A stretch of DNA of 64,000 bases, taken from the NCBI GenBank assembly GCA_016703005.1, contig JADJCX010000009.1:1-64000 (forward strand), written 5' to 3'. Under the pieces are notes generated by a model. It did not search any database, had not been told where the DNA came from, and saw only the letters and a program-made list of their open reading frames with translations. Positions 47,607 to 56,047 of this stretch are shown in pieces. A program made the position numbers and the translations under genes. The DNA is from Flavobacteriales bacterium (GTDB lineage: Bacteria > Bacteroidota > Bacteroidia > Flavobacteriales_F > PHOS-HE28). Each line of letters opens with the position of its first letter. The stretch's first letter is position 1.

Positions 47607-49188
47607 ATGGACCGCCGACTTGTCCTGATCGCCTGGTCAGCACTCCTTCTCGCCTATGCATTGGGTGCTTGCGTGCCGGTGATGGACGTGGACGCCGCAC
47701 AGTACGCGAGCATGAGCGCGCAAATGGTGCGCGAAGGCAACTGGCTCCAGGTCTTCGATCGGGATGCTTCGTATCTCGACAAGCCGCCGCTGTTATTCTG
47801 GCTCAGCGCGCTTTCGCTGAAGGTTTTCGGCTTGGAGCCTTGGGCCTATAAGCTTCCTAGCATCCTGTTCGCCTTGGCCGGCTGCTGGGGCGTATTCAAG
47901 TTCGCTCGTTTGCACCGTGATGCTCGCACCGCGCACACTGCTGCGCTGGTCTTTGGCAGCTCAGTGGCCATGCTTCAAATGACGAACGACGTGCGGTGCG
48001 ATACGCTGCTCACGAGCAATGTCATTTTGGGCCTCTGGGCTGGCATGGCATGGCTCAACGGTCGGCGCACGCACCACTTGCTGCTGGCTGCCCTGTTCAT
48101 TGGACTGGCCATGCTTGCAAAAGGACCCATCGGCTTGGTAGTACCAGCGCTCGCCCTCGGCGGCCATGTCGCGATCACAGGGCAGTGGCGGGCGCTGCGC
48201 GATCCGCGGTTGCTGTTCGTTCCGGTCATCCTTGCGGTGTTCTTGCTACCCATGTGCATTGGTCTATACCAACAGCATGGGGCCGATGGATTGCGTTTTT
48301 ATTTCTGGGACCAGAGTTTCGGGCGGATCACCGGCAGTAACCGATGGCAAGACGACAGCACGGGGTTCTTTTTCCTGCACACCTTCCTTTGGGTGGCTTT
48401 GCCGTGGACACTTTTCGCACTGACCGGACTGTTCAGTGTCATCCTGCGCCGAGGGCGATCGCTTCCGGAATACGCTTCCATCAGCGGTGTAGTGCTCACC
48501 GTGATCGCGTTGAGCTTTTCGCACTACAAATTGCCACACTATCTGTTCGTGGTCATGCCTCTGGCTTCCGTGATCGCGGCCCACGCCCTGGGCAATACCC
48601 ACGCGCGTGTGCTCGACTTTTTCCAATTCGCGATCGTGCTTTGCATTGGTGGTGGTGCCCTGTGGTTGTCGCTGAAGAGCTTCCCCATCGACAACCCCAT
48701 CTGGCCTTATGCGCTTATCGCGTGCTTTCTACTGGCCATCGTTGTCTATGCCAGAAGCACTAGCGCCTCACGTGCACTATGGCCATCGCTGATCGTTAGC
48801 ATCGGTACCGCTCTGGTGATCAACGGCCACTTCTACCCTGCCCTACTGAAGTTCCAAGCCGGTAGCCAAGTGGGCATTAAAGTGCGTGAACTGAAGATCC
48901 CTGAAGGACGACCTGGCGAACCTCGCAACGATGAGCCGTGCCCTCGACTTCCATGCAGGGTACAGCGTCCACTGGCTGCGCGACATCGGCGAAGCGCACG
49001 CAGCCATGCACCCGGGGCTTTACATTTATTGCAACGAGGAAGGTCGAGCAGCGCTGTTGAACGATGGACATGCTCCAACGGAAACGTGGATCTTCCCTGC
49101 ATACCCGGTGCAGGTGCTCACGACTGATTTCCTCGTGCCCGAAAGGCGCGGCGCGTTGGTACGAACACACTACCTGCTGAAGTTCTGA
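47607..49188 (+). CDS. ArnT/PMT-like (GT39) integral membrane glycosyltransferase (frameshifted)
   Basis: A second family 39-type transferase, about 526 residues when repaired. The first-loop acidic site is PVMDVDAAQYASMS, followed by YLDKPPLLFWLSALSLKVFGL, multiple helices and the SHYKLPHYLFVVMP segment. The main frame loses sense after KVRELKIPEG at about 48905, while the next frame reads ANLATMSRALDFHAGYSVHW to the end (VRTHYLLKF). Removing one G from the GG at 48906-48907 joins them. Its closest relatives act on lipid A or other envelope glycans; the substrate is not decided here. Confidence 0.86.
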
Positions 49189-49255
49189 GCCCGGAGCGTT
49201 CAACACGATGCCGTCCCGCCCATAAAGGCGCATACATCGCACTCTGCCGTGCGGC

Positions 49256-49263
49256 TACATTCG
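49256..49263 (+). promoter_or_regulatory. -7 promoter box (TACATTCG) for the ABC transporter operon
   Basis: Consensus -7 element 39 bases before ATG 49303. Confidence 0.55.
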
Positions 49264-49302
49264 TCCGCGCCGGGAAAAACCATTAGCGCAACCGCCAGCA
49301 GA

Positions 49303-50244
49303 ATGCTCGAACTGGAGAATATCGTAAAACGTTTCGGCGATCATGTGGCCCTGAGCGGTGTCAGCATGGTAGTGCCCGAGGGCAAGGTCTTCGGTCTGCT
49401 CGGACCCAATGGGGCCGGGAAAACCACGCTCATCCGCATCATCACGCGCATTACCGGCCCGGACGAGGGCATCGTGCGCTTGAACGGCCAGCCGATGACC
49501 GACGAAAGCGTTGCGCAACTCGGTTATCTGCCCGAGGAACGTGGGCTCTACAAGAAGATGAAGGTGGGTGAGCAGGCGCTCTACCTCGCCCAGTTGAAAG
49601 GCATGCCGAAGAAGGAGGCCATGAATCGCTTGAAGGAGTGGTTCGAGCGATGGGAGATCACCGGTTGGTGGAACAAGAAGGTGGAAGAGCTGAGCAAGGG
49701 CATGGCGCAGAAGGTGCAATTCATCACCACTGTCCTTCACGAACCGAAGTTGTTGATCCTGGATGAACCCTTCAGTGGCTTCGACCCGATCAATGCCGAA
49801 CTGATCCGCACGGAGATCCTCCGTTTACGCGATGAAGGTGCGACCGTGATGCTCAGCACCCACAACATGGGCAGTGTGGAGCAATTGTGCGATCACATTG
49901 CCCTCATCGACAAGAGCCGTAAGGTGCTCGATGGCGAGGTGCGGGCCATCCGCAGGCAGTACGCCACCAACACGTACCGTATCGAATACGAAGGCACACG
50001 CGTTGCCTTCGCCAATGCCATGGCTTTCGTTGGCACCTTGGTCGATACCACTGAAAAGGATGGCATGACAACCAGCCGGGTTCAATTGGGCAAAGGCGAC
50101 AACCTGAACGATGTGCTGCGCCAAGTGCTGCCGGCGGTGAAGATCCACGGGGTGCACGAAGAAGTACCCAGCATGAACGAGGTCTTCATCCGCGCGGTGG
50201 GTGGCGATAACGCCGCTCCGGTGCCAAAGGACATGACCGAATGA
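49303..50244 (+). CDS. ABC transporter ATP-binding protein (NatA-like)
   Basis: A 313-residue nucleotide-binding subunit of an ABC-2 exporter. Walker A is GPNGAGKT, the Q-loop region reads YLPEERGLYKKM, the signature is LSKGMAQK (a common NatA-type variant of LSGGQ), Walker B is LLILDEPFSGFD, and the H-loop is LSTHNM. The C-terminal DUF4162-like extension (YRIEYEGTRVAFANAM) is typical of the NatA and drug-export subgroups. The stop overlaps the next start by four bases (ATGA), so it works with the downstream permease. Confidence 0.93.
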   Translation: MLELENIVKRFGDHVALSGVSMVVPEGKVFGLLGPNGAGKTTLIRIITRITGPDEGIVRLNGQPMTDESVAQLGYLPEERGLYKKMKVGEQALYLAQLKGMPKKEAMNRLKEWFERWEITGWWNKKVEELSKGMAQKVQFITTVLHEPKLLILDEPFSGFDPINAELIRTEILRLRDEGATVMLSTHNMGSVEQLCDHIALIDKSRKVLDGEVRAIRRQYATNTYRIEYEGTRVAFANAMAFVGTLVDTTEKDGMTTSRVQLGKGDNLNDVLRQVLPAVKIHGVHEEVPSMNEVFIRAVGGDNAAPVPKDMTE

Positions 50245-51574
50245 ACAAGATCCTCCTCATCATCAAGCGCGAGTTCTGGACGCGCGTGCGGAAGCCCAGC
50301 TTCCTGATCATGACGATCCTCGGTCCGCTGCTGCTGGCGGGCGGGGTGTCGTTGATCGTGTTCTTGGGCATGCAGGAAAGCGGCGAGCAAAAGGTCCTTG
50401 TCGTTGATCCAGCCGGACACGTCACGGACCGACTGCGAGGTTCGGCGGATGTGAAGTACCAATACTCCCCATTGCAACTGGATGATAGCCTTTTCGTCCA
50501 AAGCAACTTCACGCTGAGGCTTACGGTGGATTCCAACGTCCACAAGCTGCAGGCGGTGACCCTGCACTACAAGCAGCCACCGAGCATCAATGTTCAAACC
50601 ACCATCAGCAAGGATGTAGAGCGGGTGATCGAAGCGGACCTGGCCGCATTCAATCACTTGGACAGTGCTGCTTATCAGCAGATCAAGAATCCGATCACCA
50701 TGAAGGTGGCGGACATCAAGCAGGCGGACAAGGATTCATTCATAGAGGTGAAAGCGCTATTGGGGTTCGGCTTCGGGTATGTGATGTTTTTCTTCATTTT
50801 TCTGTACGGGGTGCAAGTGATGCGCGGTGTGATGGAGGAGAAGCAGAACCGTGTGGTGGAAGTGCTCATCAGTAGTGTGAAGCCCTTCCAACTGATGATG
50901 GGCAAGATCGTCGGTGTTGCCTTGGTGGGTCTCGTGCAATTCCTCTTGTGGATGCTGCTTTCGTTCATACTCATCATGGTCGGATTGGCGATCGCCGGTC
51001 TGAGCATCGACGGCGATGCGTTGGCGAACGTTCAAATGACGACGGAGCTACAGCAGCAAATGGGGGAAGCATGCAATTGGATGCGGCGAAAGCGGATGGG
51101 TCGGAGAAGATGACGGAGATGTTCACCGTGATGCGCGCCATGCCATGGGCGGCTATCATCGGGCTGTTCGTATTCTACTTCTTGGGCGGCTATCTGTTGT
51201 ACAGTTCATTGTTCGCCGCCGTTGGCAGTGCCGTGGACAGTGAGACCGACAGCCAGCAATTCATGATGCCCATCACCATACCGCTGATGATCGCGGTGTT
51301 CATTGCGCAGATGGCCGTTTACAATCCCGGTAGTCCGGCGGTGTTCTGGTGCAGCATCATTCCGTTCACCAGCCCGATCGTCATGATGATCCGCATCGCC
51401 ACCGGCAACGCGTTCGAGCATCCTTGGGAACTCCTGCTGAGCATGGTGATGCTCGTGGCCACGTTCATCTTCACCACGTGGTTGGCCGGACGCATCTATC
51501 GCACCGGCATCCTCATGTACGGTAAGAAGGTGACGTGGAAGGAATTGGGCAAGTGGTTGTTCTATCGGGGTTGA
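50241..51574 (+). CDS. ABC-2 type permease (NatB-like, frameshifted)
   Basis: The membrane partner of the preceding ATPase, about 444 residues when repaired. It opens with IIKREFWTRVRKPSFLIMTILGPLLLAGG, the NatB-like first helix, and has a large extracytoplasmic domain. A helix bundle follows (FGYVMFFFIFLYGVQVMRGVMEE, the KQNRVVEVLISSVKPFQLMMGKI loop, then helices to RIYRTGILMYGKKV). The frame changes at the GGGGG run 51062-51066; adding one G restores MGGSMQLDAAKADG. Na+ or drug export is the usual role of this family. Specificity is unknown. Confidence 0.88.
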
Positions 51575-51587
51575 GCGCGTCGCGATC

Positions 51588-52572
51588 ATGCGTACGGCGA
51601 TCATCGATCTGGGTACGAATACGTTCAACTTATTGGTGACCTCACCCCTTGGCCCCCTTCTCCCAAGGAGATGGGGAACGTCCGCGCTTTGAGATCATCC
51701 ACAGCAGCGAACTGCCTGTCTTCCTTGGGCGCGGTGGCATCGAGCAAGGCGTGATAGCGCCCGATGCCTTTGAGCGTGGTATCACGGCATTGAGTACGCA
51801 CGTGTCCACCGCTCGTATGCACGGTGCAGAGCGCTTCGTCGGCTTCGGCACCAGCATGCTGCGCAACTCCCGGAATGCGGCTGACTTCATTGCGGCCGCG
51901 CACGGGCAATGTGGCGTGGAGATCACCGTGATCAAAGGCGATGAGGAAGCCGAGTTGATCCTGGAAGGTGTGCGCCTTGCGGCTCCATTTACCGCCAAGC
52001 CCGCTCTTGTGATGGACATTGGCGGAGGGAGCATCGAGTTCATCCTGGCCACGAGCAAGGCATTGATGTGGAAGCGCAGTTTCGAATTGGGGGTTACGCG
52101 CGTGCGGGAGCGGTTCACCTTCAGCGATCCGATGACAACACAGGAACAGTTCCGGTTGGCCGAACACCTGGACGCTCAATTGGAACCGCTCTGGTCGATC
52201 ATTGAGCGCCATGAACCGCACGAGCTCATCGGCAGCGCCGGTTCATTCGATTCCCTTGCTGCCATGGTGAGCGCTTCAATGGATGCCGACATAGAACCAA
52301 CTGCGACAAGTCTTGGCTTCAGCGCGCTGGAGTTCGATGCCCTCAAGGACCGGTTGATGAACATGACCCGCGAGGAACGTCTCCTTGTTCCGGGACTTCC
52401 GGAACATCGCGTGGATACGATCGCCATTGCGCTGATCGCGATCGAGCGCGTGCTTATCGCTGGCGCGATCCGTGACGTGCGCTGGAGCAAGTACGCGCTG
52501 AAGGAGGGTGCGGCTGTGCGGTTGACCTCACCCCCTGCCCCTCTCCAAGGGAAAGGAAGGAGATCCCGCTAA
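51588..52572 (+). CDS. ppx: Exopolyphosphatase/Ppx-GppA phosphatase (frameshifted, with repeat-derived ends)
   Basis: A Ppx/GppA enzyme hydrolysing polyphosphate or pppGpp, about 327 residues when repaired. The start is MRTAIIDLGTNTFNLLV, the phosphate-1 loop of the ASKHA fold. Then come GFGTSMLRNSRNAADF, KGDEEAELILEGV, the phosphate-2 loop VMDIGGGSIEF, and GSAGSFDSLAAMV. After residue 20 a short palindromic repeat interrupts the conserved sequence, with one extra C in the run 51653-51657 breaking the frame. A related repeat forms the last 15 residues (LTSPPAPLQGKGRRSR). The rest of the protein is intact and in one frame. Confidence 0.88.
51640..51680 (+). repeat. Palindromic repeat inside the 5' end of ppx
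   Basis: CCCCTTCTCC and GGAGATGGGG flank CAA, an imperfect hairpin. The CCTCACCCC lead-in and core resemble the copies at 52526-52560 and 13597-13635. In the restored ppx frame it encodes about 13 extra residues (TSPLGPFSQGDGERP), like the palindromic elements found in coding regions of Rickettsia. Confidence 0.55.
52526..52560 (+). repeat. Palindromic repeat at the 3' end of ppx
   Basis: CCTCACCCCCTGCCCCTCTCC followed by GGGAAAGG forms an imperfect hairpin related to the two copies at 51640 and 13597. It supplies the last codons of ppx (LTSPPAPLQGKG). Confidence 0.55.
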
Positions 52573-53885
52573 GGCAACTGCTGCGTCCGTGTATTCGTGG
52601 GCGTGGTGCCGCCGATGTTGCTCAAGATCGGATCACGGTCGTTGTTGGCTCCTACGTACTTCACTGCGTCCAGGTTCATCCTCTGGCGGTACTGGCCAGT
52701 AGGGTCGCGGTGGGTACGTTACCACCAGCGTCGGCGTGTACGCGGTGCCGTGCCGGTGACATCGCCGGACCATTGGCACAAGACCGCTCCGGTCCATGCC
52801 CGTGCATTGGAACCATAGGTGGACAACGCACTGTTCTTGAAATCAACAAGCACCGGGTTCGCGTTGGCTTGCACGCTAAAGCCCGTCATGAGGCCTAAGT
52901 GGTTGCGGTGCCGTAGCGCTATCCGGTAGCTGCCGTTCGGTTGCGGAAAGGAGACGTGCCCATCGCCGTCAGTATCGGTGATGTCGCCATCACGTTGCAG
53001 CAGGGCGGGCTTGGAATGAAGCACGGCGTATGGCGCAGCCGGGGAGCGCAGTTCGACAACCACCCAATCAACAATGGCATCGTTTCCGGTGGTGTGAGGG
53101 AGGTTGCCCGGGATGAGCGGTGTAGGTATATCCCAAAGGGAGTACGGCTCAGTGAGCGGCAACAAGCCCGCGCAACCCATCGTTCATCACTGTCGATCCG
53201 CTCGGAAGCGCACCTTGCAAGGCGGTCCTCAAGTTGAGGGCGATACAATCACCGGGTCCGGGGACAGAGAACGACATGACGGTGAAGGACGGGCAGTAGG
53301 CAGTGTTCGGGTTGCACACCCCGGTTTGTAGCATCTCAAGAGAATAGCTGCCATTGGTGAGACCGGGGAAGAACAAGCGCGCCGGGTTGGTGAACTGCAC
53401 CGCATTCAACGTCCCGGTCTGGAGCACCGAACCGTTCTTCCTCAAGGTGTACGAGATGCAACTGAGGTCGGCGCTCAGCACCTGGTAAATGGCACCGGGT
53501 GCATCGACGAACGTGGCGGCGAACACGCCCCCCGCACAATCAGGCGCCACAACGCCTGAGGAGCGTCACCGCGCGGATAGGGATGGACACTTGGCATTGC
53601 GGCCGGTTACGACCACGGGACCGGTCCGCGGTGCCAAGGCCAGAAGAATGAAGTGGTGGCCGAGTTGGTGAAGACCGTTTGAGGTTGCGACCCCAACCAC
53701 TGCACCGTGAAGGGTGGCGTGCCGCCGGACCAGGACGTCGATTCGTTCAAGTAGTCTGAGGTGCCATTGGTACCGCAAGTGAACCACCAACTACCGCCAT
53801 TGGAAGTCATGTTGCATTGCGCACAAGCCTCAATCGTTTGGAAGGTCAGCAGAAAGGACACACCCAAGATGCGGAACAGGTTCAT
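52569..53885 (-). pseudogene. Secreted surface protein with dockerin-like tail, broken by several frameshifts
   Basis: Reading the minus strand from ATG 53885, fragments of one protein appear in successive frames. First comes a signal peptide with a PKD-like start (LGVSFLLTFQTIEACAQ, GGTPPFTVQWLGS). Then a beta-rich region (APDCAGGVFAATFVDAPGA) and GNDAIVDWVVVELRSP, LLQRDGDITDTDGDGHVSFP and YRIALRHRNHLGLMTG, a block I recall from many Bacteroidota surface proteins. The tail is NLDAVKYVGANNDRDPILSN then IGGTTPTNTRTQQLP, ending at 52569. At least three frame changes and an in-frame TGA separate the pieces. Errors could explain part of this, but the number suggests decay. It ends four bases inside the convergent ppx stop. 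Confidence 0.7.
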
Positions 53886-53889
53886 GGAA

Positions 53890-54003
53890 CTGCTGTGTTC
53901 GTGTGTTCGTGGGCGCGGTGCCACCAATGTTCGTCAGGCGATCGCGGTCGTTCCTGATGGGGAACCCCCGGGCGCGACCAAGACGTCGCAAGCTATCAAG
54001 GTT
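53890..54003 (-). pseudogene. Remnant tail of a second dockerin-like surface protein
   Basis: Directly upstream of the broken surface-protein gene, the minus strand encodes NLDSLRRLGRARGFP followed by NDRDRLTNIGG and TAPTNTRTQQ. This matches the C-terminal tail found at 52569-52679. The rest of its gene is missing: it is cut off by the sigma-54 activator's upstream region, and its own stop is lost. It is the leftover of a tandem copy or a recombination product. Confidence 0.6.
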
Positions 54004-54117
54004 GCCAACGCTGCCCAACGTGGAAGGAGGTCCCAAAAGGCTTTGCCATCTTCAGCCCCGAAAGGCTTGACTTCCACCGCTTCATCGACCACACTATTCA
54101 GCTACTTCACTGCACCC

Positions 54118-55293
54118 ATGGCCAAGATCCTCATCATCGACGACGAGAAAGCGATCCGCAACGCACTCAAGGACATCCTTGAGCACGAGAAGCACACCGT
54201 GGATGAAGCCGAGGATGGTCCTTCGGGCTTGGACAAGGCTAAAAAAGCCAACTACGATGTGATCCTGTGTGACATCAAAATGCCCAAGATGGACGGGCTT
54301 GAAGTCTTGGGAAAATTGATGGCCCACAACGACGAACTTCCGGTAGTGATGATCAGCGGCCACGGCACGATCGATACGGCCGTCGATGCACTGAAGAAAG
54401 GCGCTTTCGACTACATCCAGAAACCACCGGACATCAGCCGGATCCTTGTAACAGTGCGGAACGCCCTGGACCGGAAGAACCTGGTGCAGGAGACGAAGAC
54501 CCTGCGCCAAAAAGTGCAGAGGGAGAAGGGCGGAACCAACCGTATGGTAGGCGAGAGCAAAGCCTTGAACGAGATCCGCGCGATGATCGAGAAGGTGGCG
54601 CCAAGCGATGCCCGAGTAATGATCACCGGAGGCAACGGCGCCGGTAAGGAAGGTGTGGCCCGCATGATCCACGAGAAGAGCGCTCGGAAAGAAGGGCCTT
54701 TCATTGAAGTGAATTGCGCAGCGATACCGGGTGAGTTGATCGAGAGCGAATTGTTCGGGCATGAGAAGGGCAGTTTCACCAGCGCGATCGCCCAGCGCAA
54801 AGGCAAGTTCGAACTGGCCGATGGCGGCACCCTCTTCCTGGACGAGATCGGCGATATGAGCGCCAACGCGCAGGCCAAGGTGCTGCGTGCGCTTCAGGAA
54901 AGTCGCATCACTCGTGTTGGCGGCGACAAAGACATCAAAGTGAACGTTCGCGTAGTGGCCGCTACCAACAAGGACTTACGCAAGGAGATAGCCGCTGGCA
55001 ATTTCCGGGAGGACCTCTATCACCGGCTGAGCGTGATACCGATCCACGTTCCTGCACTGAAGGACCGACTGGAGGACATCCCGTTGCTCTCAGAGCATTT
55101 TGTTTCCATGGTGTGCAATGAGCAGGGTATTCCCGCCAAGAAGATCACCGACAAGGCGATCAAGGAATTGCAGAAGCTGCCGTGGACCGGGAATGTCAGG
55201 GAACTGCGCAACGTGATCGAGCGCTTGGTGATCCTGAGCGATAAGGAGATCACCGAGACCGAGGTGAAGGCGTACGCGGTTCCGCGCGGTTAA
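54118..55293 (+). CDS. Sigma-54-dependent response regulator lacking a DNA-binding domain
   Basis: A 391-residue activator. The receiver domain (residues 1-120) has the phospho-Asp in DVILCDIKMP and the Lys in YIQKPP. The AAA+ domain shows a Walker A variant (GGNGAGKE), GHEKGSFTSAIAQRKGKFE in place of the sigma-54-contacting GAFTGA loop, Walker B GGTLFLDEIGDM, and LPWTGNVRELRNVIERLVI. The protein stops soon after (TEVKAYAVPRG), so the Fis-type DNA-binding helix-turn-helix of NtrC is absent. This short form is common in Bacteroidota. ATG 54118 is the clear start; the longer frame upstream is non-coding. The partner kinase is not adjacent. Confidence 0.93.
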   Translation: MAKILIIDDEKAIRNALKDILEHEKHTVDEAEDGPSGLDKAKKANYDVILCDIKMPKMDGLEVLGKLMAHNDELPVVMISGHGTIDTAVDALKKGAFDYIQKPPDISRILVTVRNALDRKNLVQETKTLRQKVQREKGGTNRMVGESKALNEIRAMIEKVAPSDARVMITGGNGAGKEGVARMIHEKSARKEGPFIEVNCAAIPGELIESELFGHEKGSFTSAIAQRKGKFELADGGTLFLDEIGDMSANAQAKVLRALQESRITRVGGDKDIKVNVRVVAATNKDLRKEIAAGNFREDLYHRLSVIPIHVPALKDRLEDIPLLSEHFVSMVCNEQGIPAKKITDKAIKELQKLPWTGNVRELRNVIERLVILSDKEITETEVKAYAVPRG

Positions 55294-55507
55294 CCCGGAT
55301 GGCCGTGCCTGTGCACGGTTACCCTTTCGGTACGTTGGTCGCCCCCGGTCTTCCCACCATCCATCGGTGCAGAACTCCTTTCTGTCGGATCGCACAGACG
55401 AAGGAGGCAACCCTAACGTTGCACAGGCAACCCGGTTTTGAGCCGCTCGTCTTCCCCATACCTGACTTGGAGAACGTGTGCGTTAAACCAACAAATACCA
55501 CAGCGCG

Positions 55508-55963
55508 ATGGACACTGTTTGGAATTGGATCATGAGCGTCCATGATGCCATCTATGCCGTGATGGGCAGTACGATGTACTATGCCATCATCTTTTTGGCC
55601 GTGATCGGTCTTATTGCTCAGTGGAAGCTTTATGAGAAGGCTGGTCAACCAGGGTTGGCGGCACTTGTGCCGGGCTGGAACTTCATCGTTTTCTTGAAGA
55701 TCGTTGGCCGGCCGGCCAGCCACTTCTGGCTGTTCTTCATCCCCATCTACGGCCAATTCTACATGTTGCCGAAAGTGTGGATCGAAGTGGTTCAGAGTTT
55801 CGGGAAGCGCGATACTATCGACTATGTGCTGGTGATCCTGCTCAACGGCCTCTACATCCTGAACATGGGCCTGAACTACGATACCCGCTACCGTGGCCCA
55901 GTGTACAATCAAGCTGCGTTGCCGCCACCCCATAAGTTGGCGCCGCGCCCTCAGTTGGCGTGA
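55508..55963 (+). CDS. DUF5684-type small membrane protein
   Basis: A 151-residue protein with three to four helices (MYYAIIFLAVIGLIAQWKLY, FWLFFIPIYGQFYMLPK, IDYVLVILLNGLYILNMGL). The block YEKAGQPGLAALVPGWNFIVFLKIVGRP is the DUF5684 signature, also seen next to signal-peptidase-like proteins. The C-terminus is Pro-rich. The 214 bases before it hold no gene I can support. Function is unknown. Confidence 0.82.
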   Translation: MDTVWNWIMSVHDAIYAVMGSTMYYAIIFLAVIGLIAQWKLYEKAGQPGLAALVPGWNFIVFLKIVGRPASHFWLFFIPIYGQFYMLPKVWIEVVQSFGKRDTIDYVLVILLNGLYILNMGLNYDTRYRGPVYNQAALPPPHKLAPRPQLA

Positions 55964-55997
55964 AGCCGAAACCATAGGTAGAGCTTCACGCCTCCTC

Positions 55998-56031
55998 GAA
56001 GCCTTCTCCCGACATGTCGCGAGGGGGCTTC
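55998..56031 (+). terminator. Hairpin between DUF5684 gene and alaS
   Basis: Arms GAAGCC/GGCTTC with inner CTC..GAG and CGAC..GTCG pairs make a GC-rich hairpin between convergent genes, followed by a weak T-containing tract (GTTGCGTT). Probably a bidirectional terminator. Confidence 0.55.
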
Positions 56032-56047
56032 GTTGCGTTCGGCAGGC

